Under the pieces are notes generated by a model, which was given only the letters and a program-made list of their open reading frames with translations, did not search any database and was not told the origin of the DNA. From Candidatus Niyogibacteria bacterium (GTDB lineage Bacteria; Patescibacteriota; Minisyncoccia; JACROR01), in the NCBI GenBank assembly GCA_016186495.1, contig JACPLO010000009.1, positions 1-34,055 on the forward strand: a stretch of 34,055 nt of DNA. The letters run 5' to 3'. Positions 14,979-23,700 of the stretch are shown here, one piece after another. Numbering within the stretch: position 1 is the stretch's first letter; each line of letters starts with the position of its first letter. Position numbers and translations under genes: made by a program.

Positions 14979-15251
14979 ATGAACAAAGCAAATTTAGCGG
15001 AAGCCGTGTATAATAAAATCGGCGGCACTAAGAAAGCGGCCGACGAAGTGGTAGATATGATTTTTGATTCAATCGCCAAAGAATTGAAAAAAGGCGGCGA
15101 AGTGTCCATTTCCGGCTTCGGTATTTTTATTGCCAAAGAACGAGCGGCCAGAACCGCAAGAAATCCGCGCACCGGCGAAACCGTGAACGTGCCGGCGATG
15201 AAAGTGCCGAAATTCCGCGCCAGCAAAACTCTCAAAGACGAGGTTAAATAA
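14979..15251 (+). CDS. hup: HU/IHF-family DNA-binding protein
   Basis: 90 residues, the standard length. The helical N-terminal half dimerises (NKANLAEAVYNKIGGTKKAAD, first 20 shown in part), and the beta arm carries the DNABII signature GFGIFIAKERAARTARNPRT (residues 46-65) with the conserved NPRTGE and the Pro at the arm tip that intercalates into DNA. The C-terminal helix VPKFRASKTLKDEV completes the fold. HU compacts and bends DNA as a dimer. Preceded by two hairpin repeats and no ribosome site; followed by a strong terminator. Single gene at the end of the rny-ymdB direction. Confidence 0.95.
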   Translation: MNKANLAEAVYNKIGGTKKAADEVVDMIFDSIAKELKKGGEVSISGFGIFIAKERAARTARNPRTGETVNVPAMKVPKFRASKTLKDEVK

Positions 15252-15256
15252 TAAAT

Positions 15257-15278
15257 AATTCTTTTCGCGAAAAGAATT
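15257..15278. repeat. Perfect palindrome after the HU gene
   Basis: A 22-base perfect palindrome with arms AATTCTTTTCG lies just before the terminator. It could extend the terminator structure or serve as a binding site. Confidence 0.45.
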
Positions 15279-15312
15279 AAAAAACGCTCCCGCGATCGCG
15301 GGAGCGTTTTTA
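15279..15312 (+). terminator. Rho-independent terminator of the HU gene
   Basis: A perfect palindrome with arms CGCTCCCGCGA and complement flanked by A and T runs. The GC-rich stem and T tract also work on the opposite strand. Confidence 0.9.
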
Positions 15313-15333
15313 CGTTATTTAAAAAAATTATTC

Positions 15334-15361
15334 TTGACGTTGTTTATTAATTCAATATAAG
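15334..15361 (+). promoter_or_regulatory. Sigma-70-type promoter of the alanine dehydrogenase gene
   Basis: TTGACG (15334-15339) and TATAAG (15356-15361) are separated by 16 bases. The start codon is at 15420, after a ribosome site AAAAAGGAGG. Confidence 0.6.
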
Positions 15362-15419
15362 ATTAAACATCAAGCACCCTGACAACTTAAAATTGATAAT
15401 TTAAAAAGGAGGCATAAAA

Positions 15420-16403
15420 ATGATAATTATCGGGATTCCGAAAGAAAAGAAGATCAACGAATGTCGGGTCGGCTTAACGCCGAAAGCGGTCAAAGAACTG
15501 ACAACAGGCCATGGATACTGCGTGCAGATTGAAAAAGATGCCGGTTTGGCTTCGGGCTACAGCAACGACGATTATATCGCGGCTGGAGCGGAAATTGTTC
15601 TGCTCAGTGCAAATCATTTTCATCTTCGGCGAGCCAAACTTATCGCCAAAGTCAAAGAACCTTTGCCGGAAGAATATCTTTTTTTTATTTCCGGAGAAAA
15701 AGCAGTGGCCGGATTTTTTCACTTTTCGGCAAATCCGGAACTTTGGCAATTTTTTCAAAAAAACAACATTAAGTTTTTGGATTACGGCGAAGTGGTTGAC
15801 GAAAATGGCGGCCGGTCGATTCTGGCGGCAATGTCAAAAATTGCCGGTGAATCCGCGGCCTTGGCAGGATTTTTTTATCTTCGCCAACCATTCGGGGGCT
15901 GTGGCATAATGCCAAACGATGCCGTAGTAACAGTAGTTGGCGCCGGAGTTGCCGGCACAGCGGCAATCAACACCGCTCTGAATCTCAAAATCAAAAAAAT
16001 TTTTGTTCTTGATGTTAAAGAATATGCAATTTTTGCCAGCGGTAAATTCCTGAATACCCGGCTATCTTCAGCAGAAAATATTGCCGAAATTCTGCCTCAA
16101 ACGGATCTCTTGATTTCCGCGCCCGCTTTCAAAGGTAAGCCGGCGCCAAAAATTTTTACGCGGGAAATGATCCGAATGATGAAAAAAGGCAGTGTCTTTA
16201 TTGATATATCAATTGACGAAGGCGGATCATCGGAAACTTCCCGGCCAACCACGCATGAAAAACCAGTTTATGTTGAAGAAGGGGTGCTTCATTATTGCGT
16301 GGCTAATATTCCCGGTGCTGTTCCGAAAAGCGCGAGTTCGGCTTTAAGCGAAGCCGCGTTGCCATATCTGATACAATTTCTAGCCAACCTATATTTAAAA
16401 TAA
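15420..16403 (+). CDS. ald: Alanine dehydrogenase
   Basis: 327 residues, against about 370 for the family. The enzyme interconverts L-alanine with pyruvate and ammonia using NAD. Seen: PKEKKINECRVGLTP with the substrate Arg16; AKVKEP with Lys77/Lys79; GFFHFS (His101); LAAMSKIAGESAA; the NAD loop VVGAGVAGT (173-180); IDISIDEGGS with Asp266; and SRPTTHEKP, HYCVANIPGAVP, which are diagnostic. The family's C-terminal ~40 residues after the ALPYL segment are missing. It has a good promoter and ribosome site and is flanked by terminators on both sides, so it is a single-gene unit. Could be an inactive relative, but all core residues are kept. Confidence 0.9.
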   Translation: MIIIGIPKEKKINECRVGLTPKAVKELTTGHGYCVQIEKDAGLASGYSNDDYIAAGAEIVLLSANHFHLRRAKLIAKVKEPLPEEYLFFISGEKAVAGFFHFSANPELWQFFQKNNIKFLDYGEVVDENGGRSILAAMSKIAGESAALAGFFYLRQPFGGCGIMPNDAVVTVVGAGVAGTAAINTALNLKIKKIFVLDVKEYAIFASGKFLNTRLSSAENIAEILPQTDLLISAPAFKGKPAPKIFTREMIRMMKKGSVFIDISIDEGGSSETSRPTTHEKPVYVEEGVLHYCVANIPGAVPKSASSALSEAALPYLIQFLANLYLK

Positions 16404-16419
16404 TTTTATTAAAAATTTT

Positions 16420-16458
16420 AACCCCCTGTCGTTTAATAAATGACAGGGGGTTTGATTT
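16420..16458. terminator. Bidirectional terminator between ald and pyrE
   Basis: The arms AACCCCCTGTC (16420-16430) and its complement (16442-16452) enclose 11 bases; a T-rich stretch lies on each side. Serves both convergent genes. Confidence 0.8.
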
Positions 16459-16485
16459 TATTATGACGAGATGCCGCTGGATGTT

Positions 16486-17169
16486 TTAACCCGCTTTCTT
16501 GCGAGCTAGATACTCCTTTCCTTTGCCAACGTCCGTGTTTATCGGCACGCTTTGAGCACAAAGTGGACAATCCGCTTCGTCCCATGCATTGAGCTTGACA
16601 TTGACAAGCGCAAAGAGTTTCGGCGGATTCGCCACATCATGCGGCATAATTTCTCCGCGATTGCAGAGAACGCCGAGACCGACAATATTACCGCCGAGAG
16701 CGCGAGTCGCCTCGACGACTTTCTTGGCGGAGCCGCCGGTGGTGAGCACATCCTCCACCACCAAGACGTTTTTTTCAGCCACGATTTTATCGTAGCCCCG
16801 CTTGATGACAAAGTTTCCCGTTTCGGTAAAACAATTTCGCCCACGATTTTCTGGATCGGGAATTGCAACTGTCTCTTTCTCGGCGTAAACGCCGAACACT
16901 TCGCGTCCAGTGATTTCCGATAAATGATGTGCAGTCCACTGCGAAAGGATCACGCCCCCGATTGCCGGAGCGATAACTACTTCCACGCCATCGTTTGCGA
17001 ACTGCTCGGCGATTGCTCGGCACAAATCCGATGTCTCCTTAGTATGCGGATAAATTGCATCCTTGTTGATATAAGCTGTGCCGTGCTTGCCGGAAGTGTA
17101 AACAATATGGCTGTTAGCGATGACTGCTCCGACTTTTCCTAGGACTTGCAAGACTTCTTGCTCGTTCAT
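16486..17169 (-). CDS. pyrE: Orotate phosphoribosyltransferase
   Basis: 227 residues from ATG at 17169, chosen because GAAAGGAGGTG lies five bases upstream; the longer open frame would overlap pyrF. It makes OMP from orotate and PRPP in pyrimidine synthesis. Seen: YTSGKHGTAYINKDAIYPH near the N-terminus, the strand-loop APAIGGVIL, the flexible-loop region and the PRPP motif VLVVEDVLTTGGSA (about 135-148). A C-terminal CPLC pair with the preceding Asp could bind a metal. It follows pyrF by 16 bases, encoding the next step, so both make UMP from orotate. Confidence 0.93.
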   Translation of the reverse strand: MNEQEVLQVLGKVGAVIANSHIVYTSGKHGTAYINKDAIYPHTKETSDLCRAIAEQFANDGVEVVIAPAIGGVILSQWTAHHLSEITGREVFGVYAEKETVAIPDPENRGRNCFTETGNFVIKRGYDKIVAEKNVLVVEDVLTTGGSAKKVVEATRALGGNIVGLGVLCNRGEIMPHDVANPPKLFALVNVKLNAWDEADCPLCAQSVPINTDVGKGKEYLARKKAG

Positions 17170-17185
17170 AATTTCACCTCCTTTC

Positions 17186-17980
17186 TTACAGAACTGCCAA
17201 GATTTCTTCAGTGATTCTTTTCGCCGCGTCCGCAGGCGTTCCGATTTCTGCCGGCGGGGCAGTAATGGGACGGCCGATGACAATATAATCAGCGCCAGCT
17301 TTTATAGCTTCTGCCGGAGTGGCAAAACGTTTTTGGTCATTTTTAGCTGCCCACTCTGGACGAATACCGGGAGTGACAATCTTGAAATCCGATCCGCATT
17401 CTTTACGGATGGCGCTAATTTCTTTCGGCGAAGCTACCACTCCGTTAAGTCCGCATTTCTGCGCTAACCAAGCCAGATGGACAACTAAATTCTCCATCCT
17501 ATACTTTTCTAAACACTTTTGACACTCATCAGTAATACATCCTAATTTCACATCAAAATCGAAAATTCCTATTTCAACCAGATCTTTAAATTCAAGTCCG
17601 GTCAAAATAGTTACGCCTAGAATTAAAGGCCTTACACAAAATTCTGATTCATTGACGACTTTATCTACTGCATCCCGCGCTTTTTTCATCGCTTCAGAAC
17701 CGCTCAAGCAATGAACATTAAACATCTTTACGCCCATCCTTGTTACTGCCCGACTAGCTCCAGCCACAGTATTCGGGATGTCCTTAAACTTGCCGTCGTA
17801 GAAAACCTGTCCGCCGAGCGAATGAACGAACTCGACGACTTTTGGAGCCCCAACGGCCGTGAGTAATTCCAAACCGACCTTGAAGCATCCGACGTGCGGA
17901 GCAAGGCTTTCCACGAGAGACTTTGCTTTGTCCAAGCTGTCCACATCCAGAGCCACGATAATCCTATCCTTTGCTCTCAT
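17186..17980 (-). CDS. pyrF: Orotidine-5'-phosphate decarboxylase
   Basis: 264 residues from the ATG at 17980, which is placed seven bases after GGAGGTG; a GTG two codons upstream falls on that site. It decarboxylates OMP to UMP. Seen: IIVALDVDSLDKAKSL at the first strand; the catalytic DGKFKDIPNT (Asp62, Lys64, Asp67); VHCLSGSEAMKKA; LNGVVASP; IVTPGIRPEW; and VIGRPIT phosphate-binding end. A long middle segment (about 140-165, with two Cys pairs) is bulkier than in short forms. First gene of the pyrF-pyrE pair. An inverted repeat (GAGTCAAGC/GCTTGGCTC) lies at about 18020-18042 upstream, which could regulate the leader. Confidence 0.93.
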   Translation of the reverse strand: MRAKDRIIVALDVDSLDKAKSLVESLAPHVGCFKVGLELLTAVGAPKVVEFVHSLGGQVFYDGKFKDIPNTVAGASRAVTRMGVKMFNVHCLSGSEAMKKARDAVDKVVNESEFCVRPLILGVTILTGLEFKDLVEIGIFDFDVKLGCITDECQKCLEKYRMENLVVHLAWLAQKCGLNGVVASPKEISAIRKECGSDFKIVTPGIRPEWAAKNDQKRFATPAEAIKAGADYIVIGRPITAPPAEIGTPADAAKRITEEILAVL

Positions 17981-18213
17981 AACCACACCTCCTATTTAAT
18001 TTTTAAACCTACAAATTGAGCCAAGCGTCAGCTTGACTCTCCTCTAAACGCACATTACAGAAAAACAAGGAAAAAAGCAAAAGTAAAACAAAAAACAGAA
18101 ATTTATCAGAATCTTTATAATAAACAGTAAAAAACTTTTCCTACGTGGTGCACTAGACGACGTTAGAACCTCTCATCGACTAAAACTGACGCTTTAAATA
18201 GTCCGAAATGCGG

Positions 18214-18963
18214 CTATCTACCGCTAAACGCCGTTTTTAGTTCTTGCAACTTTTGTGCCCACATCTCTCCCCTCAACCTTTTTATCAGATGGCCTTTTTC
18301 GTCAAATTCCGACCAGAGATCATTAATGTCCCATAATAGATAATTCATATCTGATCTTTCCTGATCTGAATAATCTGGGAGGTCTCGGTCGGTTCTTCTA
18401 TCCAACTCATGACCAACCAATGGCAGTGTATATTCAACGCGTTCCTGATACTTTTTTACATCTTCTATCGTTGGATTATCAATGTTTATACCTTTTCCGC
18501 GGTAAAAATCCTTTGAGTGCGGATCTAAACGAACAAATGTTTTTTGCGGATTTCGTTGATCTGCTTCTTTTTCCTTTGCAACCAACTTTTCAAATAAAAG
18601 TTCGTTATCTACGTAACGCATAAACAGTTTTTGCAATTCAGGCCTCAATTTTCGTAGTAATACCAAAGCTTCTTCAAGGCTTCGCGGCTTAGGAAATTCT
18701 TCGCTTCGAGGAAGCGAATGCCAATCAGCGGATTTCCAAAACGGAGCATAATATTCGCTGAGCTTATTCACGATCTCGTCTACTTCTTCGGGGGTTAGAT
18801 TATCTACTTCTGATAATCTTAAATTATCTAACTCCGCAATTGGAAGCTCTCTAGGGTTGGCTATATACTCACGGAGCTGTTTTTCTACTTGCTCCCATGG
18901 TTTTTCAGTGTCATCCAAATGCTTGTTTTCTTTTGATTGTTTCTTAAAAAATTCAAATCCCAT
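18214..18963 (-). CDS. Hypothetical soluble protein
   Basis: 249 residues, highly charged and apparently all-helical, with no signal, membrane segment or recognised motif. Repeating patterns such as LPIAELDNLRLSEVDNL and Glu-rich helices occur in the N-terminal half; the rest contains many Asp, Glu and Arg (for example HELDRRTDRDLPDYSDQERS). No ribosome site is visible. It is alone between pyrF and a repeat-rich tRNA-Gly region. No function is proposed. Confidence 0.55.
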   Translation of the reverse strand: MGFEFFKKQSKENKHLDDTEKPWEQVEKQLREYIANPRELPIAELDNLRLSEVDNLTPEEVDEIVNKLSEYYAPFWKSADWHSLPRSEEFPKPRSLEEALVLLRKLRPELQKLFMRYVDNELLFEKLVAKEKEADQRNPQKTFVRLDPHSKDFYRGKGINIDNPTIEDVKKYQERVEYTLPLVGHELDRRTDRDLPDYSDQERSDMNYLLWDINDLWSEFDEKGHLIKRLRGEMWAQKLQELKTAFSGR

Positions 18964-19081
18964 AACTCTATCATAAACCCAATAATTAATTTTTTCAATC
19001 TTATGTATTCTTTGTTAGAACCTCCGAGATTTCTGAAATAGAAACTACGATTGATGCGCGAGAACACGAAGAGTCCAACAT

Positions 19082-19314
19082 TGTGCGGACAGGGAGAATC
19101 GGGGTAAAGTTTCTAAGCTCGTCGTTCGCGCTTCGCGTTCCGACTCGCTAAGAACTTCCTCCCCGAGCTCGCCCGTCTCGCTCCGCTCGACATGGCTCCG
19201 CTTTTCGATTCTCCACGCGAGCAAAGCAGTTTGCTCGCTCTGCCTCGCAATGACAAACAAAAACACAGAGCATATACTCTGTGTTTTTGTGTCATGTGCG
19301 GACAGGGAGAATCG
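19082..19314. repeat. Direct repeats of the tRNA-Gly 3' end bounding a 213-base segment
   Basis: TGTGCGGACAGGGAGAATCG is present at 19082-19101 and again at 19295-19314, where it includes the 3' end of tRNA-Gly. The segment between contains a G+C-rich block at about 19118-19250 (with an inverted repeat GAGCAAA/TTTGCTC) and the tRNA terminator. No gene is evident in it. Confidence 0.7.
19255..19288 (-). terminator. Terminator downstream of tRNA-Gly
   Basis: Arms AAAAACACAGAG (19259-19270) and complement (19277-19288) with a six-base loop; on the minus strand it is followed by TTTTTGTTT. It lies nine bases after the tRNA end. Confidence 0.8.
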
Positions 19315-19367
19315 AACTCCCGCCCAGAGTTTGGAAAACTCTTATTCTGCCATTAAACTATGTCCGC
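19297..19367 (-). tRNA. tRNA-Gly (anticodon UCC)
   Basis: 71 bases on the minus strand. Acceptor GCGGACA pairs with TGTCCGC, anticodon stem AGAGT/ACTCT with loop TTTCCAA giving UCC, T arm GGGAG TTCGATT CTCCC. The D arm GTTT/GAAT contains AATGGCA. The discriminator is A; no CCA is encoded. The 3' half is partly duplicated at 19082. Confidence 0.93.
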
Positions 19368-19425
19368 TTGGAAAATAGACTTTTTGTATAATTATATAAT
19401 CATTATCAATAAAAATCAGGCAAAA

Positions 19426-19458
19426 GTAAAACCCTTCGCGAAACGCGAAGGGTTTTAC
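19426..19458 (-). terminator. Terminator of the zinc-ribbon mini-gene
   Basis: Perfect 15-base arms (GTAAAACCCTTCGCG and complement) with a three-base loop, nine bases after the stop codon. Confidence 0.75.
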
Positions 19459-19467
19459 TTGGAAAAT

Positions 19468-19581
19468 TTATTCCTCGTCTTCGGTTGAAGATTCGGAAGT
19501 AGTTTCTTCTTCCATTTCAGCGCCGCAACATTCTTTCGCTTCGTCGCTGACGCTGCCGCAAGTTTTACATTTGTAAGTCAT
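19468..19581 (-). CDS. Zinc-ribbon-like mini-protein (37 aa)
   Basis: 37 residues starting MTYKCKTCGSVSDEAKECCG, with CxxC (residues 5 and 8) and a CC pair (18-19) that can form a single zinc knuckle, followed by an acidic tail (MEEETTSESSTEDEE). It is similar in plan to short rubredoxin- or zinc-ribbon-type proteins abundant in this group. The terminator directly downstream supports a real transcription unit. No ribosome site. Possible roles in RNA or ribosome binding are unproven. Confidence 0.6.
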   Translation of the reverse strand: MTYKCKTCGSVSDEAKECCGAEMEEETTSESSTEDEE

Positions 19582-19643
19582 ATTTATTTTCAATTTAAAA
19601 TTGCACAAAACAATAAAAAAACGACCTTTTAGTCTTTTTATCT

Positions 19644-19668
19644 CTTATAAGATGCATGATCTTATAAG
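19644..19668. repeat. Inverted repeat upstream of the zinc-ribbon gene
   Basis: CTTATAAGAT and its exact complement are separated by GCATG. It is about 60 bases upstream of the 19581 start and is a candidate operator. The surrounding 19582-19795 shows no other gene. Confidence 0.4.
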
Positions 19669-19795
19669 TATTGTCTAATCTATCATTTTTTATTTAAAAA
19701 GTCAAGGAGTCGTACCTTTTATGGTACAAATTTTATCAGGACTTGCCCAAGGTGCATCGTCATTCTCTCGGTCAGCGTATCGATACTTTATTTTA

Positions 19796-19837
19796 TGAAA
19801 AAATTTAGCCCTGCTCCGACGGATCGGAACAGGGCTA
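19796..19837 (-). terminator. Terminator of the first G+C-rich gene
   Basis: On the minus strand, TAGCCCTG pairs with CAGGGCTA (with an inner CCGA/TCGG stem), followed by AATTTTTT. A palindrome GGGACT-GA-AGTCCC (19853-19866) lies between it and the stop. Confidence 0.75.
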
Positions 19838-19873
19838 AGGGCTAAGTTCAAAGGGACTGAAGTCCCGAGAGTC

Positions 19874-20512
19874 TTAGTGGTGTTGAGAACTGACTTGCGA
19901 CACGGCGAACGCGAACCCGTGGACACGAGACCACCTGTTGACAGGCCTGACGTTGAACGCGTTGAGCCAGCGACCATCGTCGAGACGGTTCGCGTCCAGC
20001 AAGCGCGGATCGCCGAAGGAGTCGCTGATGGGTTCGTGCATGGCAACGATGTACCACAGACCCATCGCTTCGATCTCTTTGTCCGTGAACTTCTCGCGGA
20101 TGAGGCAGGCCAGTTCGGCGTTTGGCTTCGAGAGCTTGCGCTTGTCGGCCTCGGCGCGAATCTTCTTCGTGATACGGCCGTTGTCCTCGAAGAGTATGCC
20201 CTTGAGAACGGCGACTTTGGTCGTCACGCCGTTGGTCGGCTTGAAGTCCGGCGAACGAAGCACCTGCTTGGCGTAGTCTCCGACGTGGAAACCGTTGCCT
20301 TCCAGATGCTTGATCCAGTCTTCGCCGGTCGTGCCGTCGGAGGTGACGCTGAAGTAGATGACGCCGTCTTCCTCGCGCCACGAACGGATCGGTTCGGAAA
20401 CCGAGAGTTCGTCGCGGAGAAAGCGGAGTGCCATGTCGTGGCCACCGAGCTTCTTGACGATGGCGTTGAGTTGGCCGGCGGTAAGTCCGGCGGATGCAAA
20501 TTTTCTGTTCAT
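19874..20512 (-). CDS. G+C-rich lineage-specific protein with a putative diversified C-terminus
   Basis: 212 residues with codon use (strong C or G at third positions) unlike most genes here. A strong ribosome site (AGGAGGTACAATT) precedes the ATG. Conserved-looking parts: FRDELSVSEPIRSWREEDG (about 32-50, written in part), GVTTKVAVLKGILFED and REKFTDKEIEAMGLWYIVAMHEP. The tail, from DPRLLDANR to GFAFAVSQ, is rich in Trp, Asn, Arg and Phe spaced irregularly, as in C-type-lectin-like variable regions. I recognise proteins of this type as recurrent in Candidate Phyla Radiation genomes, from memory, without a known function. It shares layout with the gene at 32944: structured leader, strong ribosome site, terminator. 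Confidence 0.6.
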   Translation of the reverse strand: MNRKFASAGLTAGQLNAIVKKLGGHDMALRFLRDELSVSEPIRSWREEDGVIYFSVTSDGTTGEDWIKHLEGNGFHVGDYAKQVLRSPDFKPTNGVTTKVAVLKGILFEDNGRITKKIRAEADKRKLSKPNAELACLIREKFTDKEIEAMGLWYIVAMHEPISDSFGDPRLLDANRLDDGRWLNAFNVRPVNRWSRVHGFAFAVSQVSSQHH

Positions 20513-20547
20513 AATTGTACCTCCTTAGGTTAATTTGCCCGTTTCGT

Positions 20548-20628
20548 TTTCCTCTAATCCGAGGAAACCATGGCCTGTGTGGTCATAGCGAGGAATGGCC
20601 TAGTTTTAAGCCACTTTTCGCTATGACC
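20548..20628. repeat. Two hairpins in the leader of the first G+C-rich gene
   Basis: TTTCCTC/GAGGAAA with a six-base loop (20548-20567), then GGTCATAGCGA and its exact complement (20581-20591 and 20618-20628) with an inner TGGC/GCCA stem. They lie upstream of the start at 20512. Confidence 0.6.
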
Positions 20629-20704
20629 AATCGCAAGTCTTATCAAAGAACTATGCCTACTATCATACACCTAAACGCCATATTTATCAATAGTCTGTCA
20701 TGGT

Positions 20705-23700
20705 TCAAAACAACCCAGCCGGACTGGTGGTGGCGGCATTATTCACAAACTCCACGGCGTTTGCCAGCCAAACGGAAGAAGTATCGCTGATAATGCCGAG
20801 TAGATTATTGGTAAAAGAAACATTGGCAAGAGTAGTGGTGGAATTAAAAACCGCCAAAGCCGCTTTGGTTCCCCAAGGGCCTGAATAATTGTGATTTTCA
20901 AAACGGCTGTTTGAGATATTTAAATTACTGCCAGCCGCGGCGTAAATGCCATAAGGATAGTTCTCTTTAAAGAGAGCGTTGGTAATATTAGCCGAGCCAG
21001 CCGCCATTTTAAGGCCGGCGCTGTCATTGCCGCCGCCGCTCCGGCTTCCGGCGTAACGGACAGTAAATCCTTTTCCTTCCAGAGAAGCGGTATTGGCCAA
21101 ATTAAGGCCGGGCCAATCTCCGGGCGTCGGCGAATTAACGCCGTTATCCGTATCGCCGCCTATCGCATCGTCATAAAGAGAAGTAAAAATTATGTCTTCG
21201 GGATTTTCGCCGTTCAATGTTAATCGGCCGCTGACCTGCAATCCTTTGCTTAATCCTTTGATTATCGCGCCGGATTCAACCGCTAAACCGGAATTAACCG
21301 GAACAACCGGAGTTGCTCCGGAAATGACATAAGGGATGTTATCGGCTTTCAAAGTGGAAGTGGCGCTGGCCGCGGCCAGATTACCGTCAAGAACAATGCC
21401 GTTTAAGCCGTTTTGCAAAGCTAAATTATTCGTAAATTTACCGACCGCTCCGGATGAATTGATTGCTTTCTGCATATTATTGGAAAAAGTGTTGGCGTCA
21501 ACAGCAGCCGGAGCGTCGCTAAGATACAGGCCTGTTTGATTCTGGGAAAATTCATTGTTTTTAATGGTGTAATTTCCGGAAGAAACAAATAAACCTTTGC
21601 CTTGTTCGGAGTAATTGTCATTGTACCTGAAAATATTGTTTTCCACGGTGGAAGTGGAATTGATTAAAACAAGGCCGTGGGCTTTTGAGTATTCAAAGAT
21701 GGAATTTTTTATGGAAATATCAGGAGTGTCCTGAATTTTAACCAAAACTCGGTCTGTTTCCGAAGTCGGAGCGTAATACTTGCCGCCGTATCGGAAAATC
21801 ACGCGGTCAAGAATTGAGCCATTTGAGCCGAAAACAACATCAACTCCGTACCAATCGCCGATGCTTGGTACAGAAGATGTCGCGTCAGCATTAGTGTCTC
21901 CGCCATATTCATCATCGTAAAAACTGGTGAAAACAATCGGCGTGTTTGAGGCGCCTTGAGCCATTATAGCGGCTTGATTAAAATTCATTCCAGCGTCATT
22001 GTAAAATTTAAGGACCACTCCGGGTTCAATGGTTAAAATAGAGCCATTCTGAAAAACTTGGACAATGTTATTCACTAAATAAGGGCTGTTAGCTTTAGTC
22101 AAAACAACATTTTCATTGGAGATCGTTGCCGCGCCTTTGGCAATCAAATAGTTGACGCTGTTGCGGGCTTTGGGAGTGCCGTTAAGAGGGTTTCCGGCGC
22201 CGTCTTTGCTGTTTCTGATGATCGTGATGTTGGTGCCCCAATTAGAAAGTTCTTCTCCTGAAATATCAGGATCATATCTTTCCATTGTCCGGTAATTGCT
22301 GATTGTTCCTGCCGGCCAGCTGGCTAAAGGCGTGCTATCAATGGTAGTTGAAGCATAACTTAAAATTAAAGTTTCTATGCCGGTGTTATTGAGCGCCCAG
22401 TCCGCGCCGTCATTGCCGTAAACCAAGTCAGCGCCAATATCGCTTATGGTCTTGTCGTCCGCGCGTTCCAATAAATAATATCCTTTGGCGGAAATAATTC
22501 CTGAAAGAGGGATATACGGCCGATTATCTGAAACTCGCAAGACCCAATTATTAAGATTTATAGCGTGATTTGTTCTGTTGTAAAGTTCTATCCACTCGTC
22601 TTCGGTTGAAGAAGCCGTGCCCATCCAAGCCGCTTCGTTAATGACCACCGGCATTGCGGATATTTCGGCTGCGGAGGTTGTTGCTTGCGACCAATTGCCG
22701 CTTTGATCCCGCAGCCGCAAAGAAAAAGCATAGGCCGTGTTATCGCTTAAATTCAAAACAGTGGAAGTTGCGATAGTGGTTGAAGTGGTTGTTGAAGTCA
22801 AATTTCCGTAAGAAAGTTCAAAATAATCCAAATCTTGAGCCGGGCTTGACCAATTTAAATGAAGAGTGGTGGTGGCGGTCAGGCAAGCGCCGACAGCCAG
22901 CGAATTTTGGCATTCGGCGATTGTTAATGTTGGCATCGCCGGCGCTTCGGAACCAACCGGAGGAATGATATCTGAAAGCGGTTCGTTTTGATTGTTTGAA
23001 TTTGAAACTTGGCTGTTTTCGTTTACCGCGGACGCCGCTCCTCCGCCAAAACCGGCATAAGGCAAAGCCCCCACACTTATATTTAAGTGTGGGGGCAAAG
23101 CCGCAAGTTGATTTGGATGCTCGGCCTCCAAGTGCGCTTGCGTTTGCGCGATTTCCGCCAATTGATTCTCTAAAACTTTTACTTTTGTTTTTGCTTCATC
23201 AAGACTGGCTTGTAAATCCTCTAAACTTGGGGATTCAATCTCCAAGTTAATTTCTTGAACCGGATTAAAAACTTCTTCTGTTTGTTTAATCTCCAATGTT
23301 AAAAGTTTATCCGGTTCAATATCAATATCCGTTGTTGATATTGAATCAAAAGCCGGAGAAGCGATGTTGGCGGTTATGGGAACTTTTTTGGATACGCTCA
23401 ATTTAAGTTTAAGAAAATCAACGGCGTCAGTTATTTTTTGTCTGGTTTTAGAGAAAAAATCAAAAATTGCGTAGGCCTCGTTCATAAGCGAACTTATGCC
23501 CGCGGTTTCCGGCGGCGGTTTTTCCAAAGTATTTAAATCTTGTTTTGCTTTTTCGCCTTCACGGAGAAAAAGATCAATCACTCCGGCGCCATTAATGATT
23601 GCTTCGCGAGAAAGGCGGGTGAAGTATTGGGAGAGAATTTGTTCATAACCATTGTCATTATTATTTTTAGGAAAGAAATATTGGCTCACAAATTGCATAG

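Noticed and set aside
17170-17283. 38-codon N-terminal extension of pyrE
   Set aside because: It overlaps the pyrF coding end and the ribosome site; the family start matches the ATG at 17169.
19045-19295. Minus-strand frames of 60-73 codons in the repeat segment
   Set aside because: They are composed of G+C-rich repeat sequence and read out of the tRNA-Gly terminator; no start signals.
19877-20533. Plus-strand open frame of 218 codons
   Set aside because: It mirrors the minus-strand G+C-rich gene, which has the strong ribosome site and terminator.
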